A stretch of 59,900 nt of DNA from NCBI RefSeq assembly GCF_001424485.1, contig NZ_LMQC01000012.1:1082-60981 (forward strand), given 5' to 3'. Source of the DNA: Modestobacter sp. Leaf380. GTDB lineage: Bacteria > Actinomycetota > Actinomycetes > Mycobacteriales > Geodermatophilaceae. Within the stretch, counting starts at the first letter, position 1. Each line of letters begins with the position of its first letter. A program made the translations under genes and the position numbers. Below, one piece after another: positions 28,557 to 36,275 of the stretch. Below the pieces are notes generated by a model that searched no databases, had not been told where the DNA came from, and saw only the letters and a list, made by a program, of their open reading frames with translations.

Positions 28557-28594
28557 CCACCGACCCGCCCGGCAGCTGCCGGACGGGTCGGTGG
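28557..28594. terminator. Bidirectional terminator hairpin
   Basis: CCACCGACCCG (28557-28567) pairs with CGGGTCGGTGG (28584-28594); the interior holds a second palindrome CCGGCAGCTGCCGG. It lies between the convergent GH15 and LppU-like genes and would end both transcripts. Confidence 0.75.
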
Positions 28595-28612
28595 TGGTGC
28601 GCGACCGGTGGG

Positions 28613-29320
28613 TCAGACGGGGCCCAGGCAGTAGATGTCGCCCTCGGCGTCGTCGTCGTCGAGGGCGCCGATCCAGACCTGGTAGACGACCCCGTCGAAC
28701 TGGGAGCAGGTGTCGTCGTTGCTCATGAACTCGGACTGGGTGAGGTCGTCGCGCTCCTCGTCCTCACCCACGACCCGGTAGTCGGCGTCGTCGCTGTCGC
28801 AGTCCACGACCTCGATGTCGGCGGCGGTGTTCTGCACGCAGTCACCGGGCTCCGGGTCACCCCCGAAGCCGTTGACGAGCAGGCTGACCACCACCAGCAG
28901 CCCGACCAGACCCCCGACGATCGGCAGCCACTTGCGGGCACCGGCCTTCTGCGGGTCCAGCTGGTGGAAGGCCTGCTGCCCCGACCAGGGCTGACCGGGT
29001 CCGGGTTGGCCCTGCTGCCCCCAGGGCTGGCCCTGCTGTCCCCACGGCTGCCCCGGTCCGGGCTGCCCCTGCTGGCCCCACGGCTGCTGGGGTGCGCCCT
29101 GCTGACCCCACGGCTGCTGCCCCTGCGGTCCGGGCTGTCCCCACGGCTGCTGGGGTGGCTGCCCGGGCTGCCCCCAGGGCTGGCCGGGCTGGCCGGGCTG
29201 GCCGGGCTGGGCGCTGCCGGGCTGACCCGACTGCGGGGGCTGCCCCCAGCCCTGACCGGGCTGGGGTCCCTGGGGCTGGCCCGACGGGGGCGTGCCCTCG
29301 GGCTGGTCGGGGGTGGTCAT
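28613..29320 (-). CDS. LppU-like membrane-anchored protein with QPWGQ repeats, copy 2
   Basis: 235 residues from ATG at 29320 behind a GGAGG site. Residues 8-115 are low-complexity Gly/Gln/Pro/Trp repeats (units such as QPWGQQGQPGPG). One transmembrane helix spans about 131-150 and an acidic extracytoplasmic domain follows with GDCVQ, IEVVDCDSDDADYRVVG and a terminal YCLGPV. The repeat tail would be cytoplasmic. Paralogue of the proteins at 25293 and 29352. Confidence 0.75.
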   Translation of the reverse strand: MTTPDQPEGTPPSGQPQGPQPGQGWGQPPQSGQPGSAQPGQPGQPGQPWGQPGQPPQQPWGQPGPQGQQPWGQQGAPQQPWGQQGQPGPGQPWGQQGQPWGQQGQPGPGQPWSGQQAFHQLDPQKAGARKWLPIVGGLVGLLVVVSLLVNGFGGDPEPGDCVQNTAADIEVVDCDSDDADYRVVGEDEERDDLTQSEFMSNDDTCSQFDGVVYQVWIGALDDDDAEGDIYCLGPV

Positions 29321-29351
29321 GCGTCCTCCGAGGTCGGGGCGTGCGACGGGG

Positions 29352-29936
29352 TCAGGAGATGGACTCCAAGCAGTATCCGGTGCCCTCTTCGCTCTGGCTG
29401 TCCGCGTCGACCGCGTAGGCGACCGAGTTCGGCCACTCCGTCAGGCAGAGCGAGTCGTCGGCGCGCAGCTCGTCACCGCTGACGTCCTCGAGGACCCCGG
29501 CGATCCGGTAGGTGGCCTCGGAGTCGTCGCAGTCCACGACCTCCAGGGAGGTCAGGCTGCCGTTGGTGCAGTCACCGGCCTCCGGGTCGGAGGCGAAGAG
29601 GCCGTTGCGCACGAGCGCGAAGACCGTGACGGCGACGACGGCGCCGATGACGGCGGGCAGACGCTTCTTCCAACCCGACTTCTTCGGCTCCTCGACCTGA
29701 CCCGACGCGCCGGCTCCGGCCCACGGCTGCCCCGGCTGCTGGCCGTCCCACTGCTGGCCCGGCTGACCCGGCTGGCCCTGCGGGGCGCCGAACTGGCCGG
29801 GCTGCTGGGGAGCACCCCACGGCTGACCCTGCGGCTGCTGGCCCTGGGGCTGCTGCCCCTGCGGCGGCTGGCCACCGGGGCCCGGCTGCTGTTGGCCCCA
29901 TCCCTGCGAGGAGTTCGGGTCCTGGGGCGTGGTCAC
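29352..29936 (-). CDS. LppU-like membrane-anchored protein with PQGQ repeats, copy 3
   Basis: 194 residues from GTG at 29936, chosen for GGAGG five bases upstream. Residues about 10-75 are Gln/Gly/Pro repeats (PQGQQPQGQ), then basic KKSGWKKRLP, one transmembrane helix, and an outer domain with GDCTNG, LEVVDCDDSEATYRIAG, LCLTEW and YCLESIS. It is 31 bases upstream of copy 2 in the same direction, so the pair probably arose by tandem duplication. Confidence 0.75.
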   Translation of the reverse strand: MTTPQDPNSSQGWGQQQPGPGGQPPQGQQPQGQQPQGQPWGAPQQPGQFGAPQGQPGQPGQQWDGQQPGQPWAGAGASGQVEEPKKSGWKKRLPAVIGAVVAVTVFALVRNGLFASDPEAGDCTNGSLTSLEVVDCDDSEATYRIAGVLEDVSGDELRADDSLCLTEWPNSVAYAVDADSQSEEGTGYCLESIS

Positions 29937-30081
29937 GGGGTTCCTCCATTGCGACACGGGAATGATCCGCTTGATCATGCCCAACCACGCGCCCAGTCGG
30001 CGCACCGGGTACGCACAGCCTCACCCTCCGTGGGGGCACGGACACGGGGAACACCACTGCCGCACCGCTCGTGGTCCTGGT

Positions 30082-30516
30082 GTGGACGGACTGCGACTCG
30101 TGCTGAACCTGGTGTGGCTGGTCTTCCAGGGCTGGGTGCTGGCCCTGGCCTACCTGCTGGCGGGGGTGATCGCCTGCGTCTTCATCGTGACGATCCCCTT
30201 CGGCATCGCCTCGTTCAGACTGGCGTCCTTCGTCGTCTGGCCCTTCGGCCGCACCACGGTCCGCGACCCCCGTGCGGGCCTGGCCTCGGCCCTGGGCAAC
30301 CTGGTGTGGTTCCTCGTCGCCGGCTGGTGGCTGGCCCTCATCCACGTCCTCGCCGGCATCGGGTTCTGCCTGACGGTCATCGGCATCCCGTTCGGCATCG
30401 CCAGCTTCAAGCTCGCCCTCGTCGGGCTCTTCCCCCTCGGCAAGCGCGTCGTCGAGACCGGGGCGCCGACGTCCTGGTTCGGCGCGGGCCAGGCCGTGGC
30501 CGCCCCCGCCCGCTGA
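30082..30516 (+). CDS. YccF-domain inner membrane protein
   Basis: 144 residues from GTG at 30082 (GTG at 30100 is an alternative). Two copies of the YccF repeat are visible: LNLVWLVFQGWVLALAYLLAG...IPFGIASFRLASFVVWPFGR and LGNLVWFLVAGWWLALIHVLAG...IPFGIASFKLALVGLFPLGK (discontinuous excerpts). Four helices; the family is widespread and functionally uncharacterised. A 59-base palindromic repeat starts 17 bases after its stop. Confidence 0.85.
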   Translation: MDGLRLVLNLVWLVFQGWVLALAYLLAGVIACVFIVTIPFGIASFRLASFVVWPFGRTTVRDPRAGLASALGNLVWFLVAGWWLALIHVLAGIGFCLTVIGIPFGIASFKLALVGLFPLGKRVVETGAPTSWFGAGQAVAAPAR

Positions 30517-30533
30517 CCCCGGCACCCGCCGTG

Positions 30534-30592
30534 GCATGGGATCCCCCGCATACGGCTGGGCGCTCCTGCGATGTGCAAGGGATCCCATGCCT
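30534..30592. repeat. Dispersed 59-base imperfect palindrome, copy A
   Basis: Left arm GGCATGGGATCCCCCGCAT and right arm GGGATCCCATGCC are inverted around CGGCTGGGCGCTCC. About 80-90% of bases match copy B at 31750. The sequence could fold into one long hairpin. It may be a REP-like element or a terminator-like structure after YccF. Confidence 0.75.
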
Positions 30593-30612
30593 GGGCGGCC
30601 GGAGGTGGCACG

Positions 30613-30942
30613 GTGACGGGCCCCGGTGACCACCCGAACCGTGCGATGGCGAAGGACCGGTGGCTCGCTGCCCTCACCGTGGCGTGGCTGACCCTGGCAC
30701 TGGTGCTGTGGGGCTGGGCGGTGACCTCCCCCTGGGCGCCCTCGGGGCAGGCGCCCACGAGCACCGACGTCGCCCGGGCACACACCCGCGTACTGCTGTC
30801 GGGTGCCGCCAGCGTCGGCCTGCCCCTCGTGGCGGTGGTCCTCGCCGCTCGTTGGGACCGCCCGAGGGACGCCGCCCTCCTGGCGGCCGGCGCGGTCGTC
30901 AGTGCCGTGGTGACGGCGGCTCTGTGGGTGATGTCGAGTTGA
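30613..30942 (+). CDS. Small membrane protein, unknown
   Basis: 109 residues from GTG at 30613, with GGAGGT at optimal spacing. Three hydrophobic segments (WLAALTVAWLTLALVLWGWA, LLSGAASVGLPLVAVVLAA, LAAGAVVSAVVTAALWVM). No domain recognised. The last 44 bases overlap the opposite-strand gene. Confidence 0.6.
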   Translation: MTGPGDHPNRAMAKDRWLAALTVAWLTLALVLWGWAVTSPWAPSGQAPTSTDVARAHTRVLLSGAASVGLPLVAVVLAARWDRPRDAALLAAGAVVSAVVTAALWVMSS

Positions 30943-31390
30943 CCGGACCGGCGTCCTTGCTCCCTGCCGGGCGGCGTCCGCGGGACGGCCGGGCAGCCAC
31001 CAGCACTCCCACGAACGCCACCGCTGCCACGGCGACGAGCCCGGCCTGCAGCACCGGCACCCAGGCCGGTGCCCCGTTCCCCACGACGACGACGTTCAGC
31101 GCCACCGCTGCGCCCCACGCCACCCCGGTGACCCGCGCCCACCGGTCGCCGCGCACCCCGGCCTCCCCCGGGAGTGCCTGCCACGACCGTCGGAGGAAGA
31201 CCAGGGAGACGAGTCCCAGCAGCGTCCCGGCGGCCAGCAGTACGGACACGACCAGCCCGGTGGACGACCACGCCACCCAGCCCATGGCGACCAGGTGGAC
31301 GCCGACCGCGAGGACACCGCAGCGTCGCCCGGTGCGCAGCCGACCAGGAGCCGCTGCGACGTCGTCCGCCGAGGCCGCCCCCCGCTTCAC
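30899..31390 (-). CDS. Four-helix membrane protein, unknown
   Basis: 163 residues from GTG at 31390, which overlaps the preceding gene by four bases. Hydrophobic segments at about 23-45, 47-66, 90-105 and 108-132 (LRRSW between helices 2 and 3). Basic C-terminal tail. Unknown function; forms an operon with the gene at 31387. Confidence 0.6.
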   Translation of the reverse strand: MKRGAASADDVAAAPGRLRTGRRCGVLAVGVHLVAMGWVAWSSTGLVVSVLLAAGTLLGLVSLVFLRRSWQALPGEAGVRGDRWARVTGVAWGAAVALNVVVVGNGAPAWVPVLQAGLVAVAAVAFVGVLVAARPSRGRRPAGSKDAGPVNSTSPTEPPSPRH

Positions 31391-31665
31391 CGGCGGGCAC
31401 CCTCGAACGACGACATCGAAGGCCGATGCGGGGGTTGCCGGACCGCCGTGATCGCGACGGCCGCCAGCGCGATGCCTCCGGTCATCACGGTGAGCTGGGC
31501 GTCATCCGTGAGATCGAGCTGACCCGGCGCACCGGCCAGGAGCAGCACGCCGAGGAAGAGCCGGGAGCCCTGCCAGGCGGAGGGGCGAGCCACGTCCGCC
31601 GTGTGCGCGGCGACGACCAGCAGCACGCCCAGCGCCCACGTCCCCCACAACGCCACCTCGACCAC
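31387..31665 (-). CDS. Small membrane protein, unknown
   Basis: About 92 residues if started at GTG 31665; the frame is open up to 31731, so the start is uncertain. Three hydrophobic stretches (VALWGTWALGVLLVVAAHTA, LFLGVLLLAGAP, MTGGIALAAVAIT). GTGA overlap with the gene at 30899-31390 suggests the two act together. Confidence 0.5.
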   Translation of the reverse strand: MVEVALWGTWALGVLLVVAAHTADVARPSAWQGSRLFLGVLLLAGAPGQLDLTDDAQLTVMTGGIALAAVAITAVRQPPHRPSMSSFEGARR

Positions 31666-31749
31666 CCGGTGATCATGCCCCACGCGGAGGCCAGCGCCAC
31701 CGCTCCCGTGCAGGTCAGCGCCCCGCGACACCCAACCGCACCCCGCTGA

Positions 31750-31808
31750 GGCAGGGGATCCACCGCATACGGCTGGGGGCTCCAGCGGTATGCGGGGGAT
31801 CCCATGCC
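31750..31808. repeat. Dispersed 59-base imperfect palindrome, copy B
   Basis: Left arm GGCAGGGGATCCACCGCATA and right arm TATGCGGGGGATCCCATGCC pair with few mismatches around CGGCTGGGGGCTCCAGCGG. Homologous to copy A in the same orientation. It lies in the intergenic gap before the small Cys protein at 31886. Confidence 0.75.
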
Positions 31809-31885
31809 GGAGCGGTCGGGGCGGGTAGGCGCACCATCAGGGCCATGGCCTCCCACCCGCTGCCCGTCCCCGAGGTGTCGGCCCG

Positions 31886-32092
31886 GTGAACGCACCCGAC
31901 GTCGTCGTCTGCTCCGCGAAGGGCTGCCGGGCACCGGCGAGGCACACGCTGGTCTGGAACAACCCGAAGATCCACACCCCGGACCGGGAGAAGACCTGGA
32001 CCGCGTGCGACGAGCACCGGGAGCCGCTGTCCCACCACCTGTCGATGCGTTCGTTCCTGCGGCGGGTCGACCCGCTGCCGCAGGATCGGTAG
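31886..32092 (+). CDS. Small Cys-containing protein (annotated elsewhere as acetone carboxylase-like)
   Basis: 68 residues from GTG at 31886. Cys9 and Cys14 (VVCSAKGCRAPA) and the CDEH motif could bind a metal; the ARHTLVWNNPKIHTPDREK core is well conserved in actinobacteria. The name acetone carboxylase attached to relatives looks like a transferred error, as 68 residues cannot hold that enzyme. Role unknown. Confidence 0.6.
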   Translation: MNAPDVVVCSAKGCRAPARHTLVWNNPKIHTPDREKTWTACDEHREPLSHHLSMRSFLRRVDPLPQDR

Positions 32093-32120
32093 CGTCGTCC
32101 GGGACACCTGGAGGCACCCC

Positions 32121-32357
32121 ATGGCCGCACGGCCTGGACGCTGCGTTGACGACCACCTCGGCTGCCCCTGCGCGGGCGACGAGACCATCCACCAGACGCG
32201 GGCCACCGAGGTGCGGCTGGCCCAGGAGGCCAACGACGAGGCCGAGTCCTGCCCCGAGTGCGGCGGTCAGGCTTCCCCGGTGCATCTGCTGACCTGGGGC
32301 CACTGCCGGGCCTGCCGGACGGCGGACTCCCGCGCCGTGCAGCCGCTGCGCTGGTAG
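32121..32357 (+). CDS. Small zinc-ribbon-like protein
   Basis: 78 residues from ATG at 32121. Cysteines occur as CVDDHLGCPC near the N-terminus and as CPECGG...CRAC in the C-terminal half, the latter a plausible zinc ribbon. Function unknown. Confidence 0.55.
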   Translation: MAARPGRCVDDHLGCPCAGDETIHQTRATEVRLAQEANDEAESCPECGGQASPVHLLTWGHCRACRTADSRAVQPLRW

Positions 32358-32374
32358 CGGCGGACACTGGTGGC

Positions 32375-32656
32375 ATGACCACTGCCACCTGGAACGGTTC
32401 CCTCATCGCCGAGTCCGACGACATCGTCACCGTCGAGGGCAACGCCTACTTCCCGCTGTCCTCGGTGACCCCCGGGGCGCTCGTCGAGTCCGCGGCGACC
32501 AGCAGCTGCCCGTGGAAGGGCGAGGCCAGCTACTTCTCGGTGCAGGCCGACGGGCAGACCAACGCCGACGCCGCCTGGACCTACCGCTCCCCCAAGGCGG
32601 CCGCCGCCGAGATCGCCGACCGGGTCGCGTTCTGGAAGGGCGTCGTCGTCTCCTGA
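32375..32656 (+). CDS. DUF427 domain protein
   Basis: 93 residues from ATG at 32375. It contains the whole DUF427 fold: TWNGSLIAESDDIVTVEGNAYFP, TSSCPWKGEASYFSV and AWTYRSPKAAAAEIADRVAFW. The conserved CPWKG suggests a catalytic or ligand-binding Cys, but no activity is established for the family that I can name. Stands alone between small genes and the oxidase. Confidence 0.85.
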   Translation: MTTATWNGSLIAESDDIVTVEGNAYFPLSSVTPGALVESAATSSCPWKGEASYFSVQADGQTNADAAWTYRSPKAAAAEIADRVAFWKGVVVS

Positions 32657-32689
32657 CCGCGGAGGCTGCGCGCACGGCATGATCGCGCC

Positions 32690-33610
32690 GTGCGCGTGAC
32701 CGTGGTGGGTGCCGGGATCGTCGGCCTGGCGTGCGCGCTGCGGCTGTCCGAGGCCGGGCACCGGGTGTCGGTCGTGGCCGCCGCCCGGGGTTCGGCGACG
32801 ACGTCCAGCGTGGCCGCCGCGCTCTGGTACCCGTACCGCGCGCACCCCGAGCGGGCGGTGACCCGGTGGGCCGCCCTGGGTTACGCGGCCCTGGCCGGCC
32901 TGGTCGAGGGCCCGGCCGGGGTGCGGATGCGCACCGGCACCGAGCTGCTGCGCGAGGTCTCCCCCGACCCGTGGTGGCGCGACGCCGTCCCCACCCTGGA
33001 CCGGGTGCCGGCGGCCGAGCTGCCCGAGGGGTACGCCGACGGCTGGACCCTCACGGTCCCCGTCGTCGACACCGGCGTGCACCTGGCCTGGCTGGAGGAG
33101 ACCCTGGCCGCCCGCGGGGTGCGTGTGGCCGGTCAGCGGGTGGGGTCGCTGGACGAGCTGTCCGGGGACGTCGTCGTGGACTGCGCGGGCCTCGGCGCCC
33201 GCGAGCTGGCCGGTGACCGCAGCGTGCAGGCCGTCCGGGGGCAGGTCGTCGTCGTCGAGCAGGTGGGGCTGACCCGGTGGCTGCTGGACCAGTCCGACCC
33301 GCTGACCTACGTCGTCCCCCGGTTGCAGACGATCGTGCTCGGCGGCAGCGCCGACGAGGGCGACGAGGACCGCGACGTCCGCCCGGTGACGGCGGAGGCG
33401 GTGCGGGCCCGGGCGGTCGCGCTGGTGCCCGCGCTGGCCGGGGCACGCGTGCTGGCCCACCAGGTGGGTCTGCGACCGGCCCGCCCCGCGGTACGGGTGG
33501 AACGGGTCGATGCCGGGGCGCGGCCGGTCGTGCACTGCTACGGCCACGGCGGTGCCGGGGTGACGCTGGCCTACGGCTGCGCCGAGGACGTCGTCACCCT
33601 CGTCGGCTGA
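32690..33610 (+). CDS. D-amino-acid oxidase family FAD protein
   Basis: 306 residues from GTG at 32690. Rossmann motif VVGAGIVGLACALRLSEAG at the start, the SVAAALWYPYRA block following the FAD site as in DAAO, and YGHGGAGVTLAYG near the C-terminus. The enzyme should deaminate D-amino acids with oxygen, giving hydrogen peroxide. No peroxisome-like or catalase gene is adjacent. Confidence 0.85.
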   Translation: MRVTVVGAGIVGLACALRLSEAGHRVSVVAAARGSATTSSVAAALWYPYRAHPERAVTRWAALGYAALAGLVEGPAGVRMRTGTELLREVSPDPWWRDAVPTLDRVPAAELPEGYADGWTLTVPVVDTGVHLAWLEETLAARGVRVAGQRVGSLDELSGDVVVDCAGLGARELAGDRSVQAVRGQVVVVEQVGLTRWLLDQSDPLTYVVPRLQTIVLGGSADEGDEDRDVRPVTAEAVRARAVALVPALAGARVLAHQVGLRPARPAVRVERVDAGARPVVHCYGHGGAGVTLAYGCAEDVVTLVG

Positions 33611-33626
33611 ACCGCAGGCCGCGGGG

Positions 33627-34394
33627 TCAGGCGGGGGCTCGCTCGGCAGGCACCCACACCGGCGGCGCGTCGGGCAGCAGGCCGGCGAGCTCGGCGGCGC
33701 TGGGGCCCTCGTCGGGCTCGGCGAGCTGGGGGCCTTCCCACGGGGAGGGCTGGGCCAGCAGCACCATGGCGTGCTGGGCCAGCGCGAGGCTGGGCGCGGC
33801 CTCGGCGAGCACCAGCAGGTCGGCGTGCAGCTGACGGTGCACCTTGGCCAGCCGGCTGATCGCCGCGCGGGAGGCGGCCCGGTCGCCGGTGGTGTCGAAG
33901 ACCAGCTGGTCGACCACGGTGCGCTGCTCGAGCACCGCGTCGGCGAGGTCCGCGCCGGCGGAGAGCCGGTGCAGCAGGTCCAGGTGGGCCTGGTGGCGGA
34001 ACGCGGCGGGTTCGCGTCCGGGTTCGCGGGTGGTGCCGACCCAGCTGCGGTGCGCGGCCAGGCCGTGGGCGGCGAAGCGCTTCTCGGCGCGGGCGGCGAA
34101 GCGGGGGTCCCGCAGCTCCCAGGTCGCGTGGCTGTCGTCGATGCGGAAGAACAGCAGGGCGATCCCGCGCCGGCTCAGCTCGCGCATCCGGGTGAAGGGC
34201 AGCGGGACGACGTCGGCGTCCCCGACGCTGCAGTACAGCGAGCGGTCGGTGAGCACCGCGGTGCGCACGGCCTGGTCGGGCGGTCCCTCGAGGGACTCGC
34301 TGAGCGGGACGCAGTCGGACACGGCGACGACGGACTCGCCGTCGGCCAGGGCGGCCGCCAGCTGTCCCGGCGCTCGTCGCGTCACCCAGCTCAC
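33627..34394 (-). CDS. Uncharacterised actinobacterial protein
   Basis: 255 residues if started at GTG 34394 (the GTG three codons later is possible). The N-terminal half (ESVVAVSDCVPLSE, AVLTDRSLYCSVG, VVPLPFTRMRELSR) has a PH-like beta pattern; the C-terminal half is helical (AISRLAKVHRQLHADLLVLAE). No membrane segment. I do not recognise a named family. Divergent from the gene at 34569. Confidence 0.5.
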   Translation of the reverse strand: MSWVTRRAPGQLAAALADGESVVAVSDCVPLSESLEGPPDQAVRTAVLTDRSLYCSVGDADVVPLPFTRMRELSRRGIALLFFRIDDSHATWELRDPRFAARAEKRFAAHGLAAHRSWVGTTREPGREPAAFRHQAHLDLLHRLSAGADLADAVLEQRTVVDQLVFDTTGDRAASRAAISRLAKVHRQLHADLLVLAEAAPSLALAQHAMVLLAQPSPWEGPQLAEPDEGPSAAELAGLLPDAPPVWVPAERAPA

Positions 34395-34568
34395 GGTGAG
34401 GTCATCGGCTCCGGCGGGCCGTTCTACACCTCGAACGCTCCTCGACTCCTCCGCCTGGGTGAGCAGGTGGCCACGCGCGGCCACGCTGGAACGGTGTGGC
34501 GACACCCGATGGCCTGAAACTGCTGGACACCACGAGCGACCTGTGGTGATCACGCGGACCCTGGGACG

Positions 34569-34967
34569 GTGACCATCACCCCCGAGGTCCTCGACGACGA
34601 GCTGTCCCTGAGCGCCGCCGCCAACCGGCTGTCGTACCTCACGCGCAAGGACGCCGAGGCCACCTCCCGCAACGTCGTCGCCGTCCTGCCCGACGAGGAC
34701 GACGCCGCGCCGCCCGCCGTCTGGGCCGACGTGCACGCCCAGGACACCTCGCTGGACTCCGAGGAGGCCCTCGAGCTGCTGGCCCTCGGCGAGGCGATCT
34801 CGCGCAAGGCGCACGAGCACGACTCGGCCGCCGTCCTCGCCGCCCGCCGTGCGGGCGCCGACTGGGCTGACATCGGGCTGGCCCTGGGTGTCGACCCGGC
34901 CACCGCCTGGGACCAGCACCGCGATGCCTTCGACGACGACGAGCTGCGGGGCGAGCGCCCCGCCTGA
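34569..34967 (+). CDS. Hypothetical protein with C-terminal HTH-like segment
   Basis: 132 residues from GTG at 34569, very acidic. The C-terminal stretch VLAARRAGADWADIGLALGVDPATAWDQHRDAF looks like a helix-turn-helix of the kind found in small actinobacterial proteins. Unknown function. Confidence 0.5.
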   Translation: MTITPEVLDDELSLSAAANRLSYLTRKDAEATSRNVVAVLPDEDDAAPPAVWADVHAQDTSLDSEEALELLALGEAISRKAHEHDSAAVLAARRAGADWADIGLALGVDPATAWDQHRDAFDDDELRGERPA

Positions 34968-35054
34968 AAAGGGGAGGCGCTGCCTGCCCTTCTCGCGTTC
35001 ACTCACTCCTCGGCCGGCGCCGGCCCGCAACAGCCCCTGAGGAGTGGAAGGACG

Positions 35055-36218
35055 ATGGAGAAGATCAACGCACGCCTGGTGAACTGGGCGTCCATCCTGG
35101 AGGACAACACCCGGGAGCAGGCCGAGCGCACCGCGACCATGCCGTTCGTGTACCCGCACGTGGCCCTGATGCCCGACGCCCACCTGGGCCGGGGCGCGAC
35201 CGTCGGCTCGGTGCTGCCGACCGACGGCGCGATCATCCCGGCCGCTGTGGGGGTGGACATCGGCTGCGGCATGGCCGCCGTCCGCACGCAGTTCACCGCC
35301 GCCGACCTGGCCGGGCGCGACCTCGCGGTCCTGCACGAGCAGATCAGCCGCTCCGTGCCGCTGTCGGCCGGGCGGCAGAACACGTCCGTGCGGGAGAGCG
35401 CCGCGCCGCGGGTCGAGGAGCTGCGGGCGATGGCCGGGGTCGAGCAGGCCGACGCGGTCGCCCGGCACTGGCCGCTGCAGCTGGGCTCGCTCGGCTCGGG
35501 GAACCACTTCATCGAGGTGTCCCTGGACGAGCAGGACCGGGTGTGGTCGTTCCTGCACTCGGGCTCCCGCGGGGTCGGCAACAAGCTCGCCGGCCGGCAC
35601 ATCGCGGTGGCCCAGGAGCAGTGCCGCACGCGCTTCATCCCGCTGCCCGACCGGGACCTCGCCTACCTGGTGGAGGGCGAGCCGGAGTTCGACGCCTACC
35701 TGGAGGCGCTGTTCTGGGCGCAGCGCTTCGCCTTCCTCAACCGCGAGGAGATGATGGACCGGGTGCTGGACCAGCTCGGGCGCTTCCTGTCGGTCGACGT
35801 CGTCCGGGAGGAGGAGGTGGGTTGCCACCACAACTACACCGCCCGGGAGACCCACTTCGGCCGGGAGGTGTGGCTGTCCCGCAAGGGCGCCATCTCCGCC
35901 CGGGCCGGTGAGCTCGGGTTGATCCCCGGGTCGATGGGGGCGGCGTCCTACGTGGTGGTCGGCAAGGGCAACGTGCCCTCGCTGCACTCCTCGCCGCACG
36001 GCGCGGGCCGCAGCCACTCGCGGTCCGCGGCGCGCAAGCTCTTCGACCGCGCCGACCTGGACACCCGGATGGCCGGGGTCGCCTGGGGTCACTCGGACGC
36101 GTTCCTCGACGAGCACCCCGACGCCTACAAGCCGATCGACCAGGTGATGGCCGACGCCGCCGACCTCGTGGAGGTCCGGCACACGCTGCGCCAGGTCGTG
36201 AACGTCAAGGGCGACTGA
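35055..36218 (+). CDS. rtcB: RtcB-family RNA ligase
   Basis: 387 residues from ATG at 35055 (AAGGA upstream). Conserved metal and nucleotide residues: MPDAHLG at 39-45, D68 and C71 in GVDIGCGM, H151 in GSLGSGNHFIE, H168 in HSGSRGVG, HHNY, and the GMP-accepting His region SSPHGAGR with terminal VRHTLRQVVNVKGD. It would join 2',3'-cyclic-phosphate or 3'-phosphate RNA to 5'-OH ends. No archease or RtcA gene is nearby. Confidence 0.9.
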   Translation: MEKINARLVNWASILEDNTREQAERTATMPFVYPHVALMPDAHLGRGATVGSVLPTDGAIIPAAVGVDIGCGMAAVRTQFTAADLAGRDLAVLHEQISRSVPLSAGRQNTSVRESAAPRVEELRAMAGVEQADAVARHWPLQLGSLGSGNHFIEVSLDEQDRVWSFLHSGSRGVGNKLAGRHIAVAQEQCRTRFIPLPDRDLAYLVEGEPEFDAYLEALFWAQRFAFLNREEMMDRVLDQLGRFLSVDVVREEEVGCHHNYTARETHFGREVWLSRKGAISARAGELGLIPGSMGAASYVVVGKGNVPSLHSSPHGAGRSHSRSAARKLFDRADLDTRMAGVAWGHSDAFLDEHPDAYKPIDQVMADAADLVEVRHTLRQVVNVKGD

Positions 36219-36223
36219 ACGCC

Positions 36224-36258
36224 GAACGCCCTCCCCGTCGATGACGGGGAGGGCGTTC
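36224..36258. terminator. Perfect 16-bp bidirectional terminator
   Basis: GAACGCCCTCCCCGTC (36224-36239) and its exact complement (36243-36258) flank a three-base loop, midway between the convergent rtcB and ferritin-like genes. Confidence 0.85.
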
Positions 36259-36275
36259 GTCGTGTGCGGGCGGCG

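Noticed and set aside
28960-29290. Tandem repeat resembling a CRISPR or minisatellite
   Set aside because: Units are short, irregular and in frame; they encode the QPWGQ tail of an LppU-like protein.
31886-32092. Acetone carboxylase
   Set aside because: Only 68 residues; the name is a common transferred annotation with no catalytic domain to support it.
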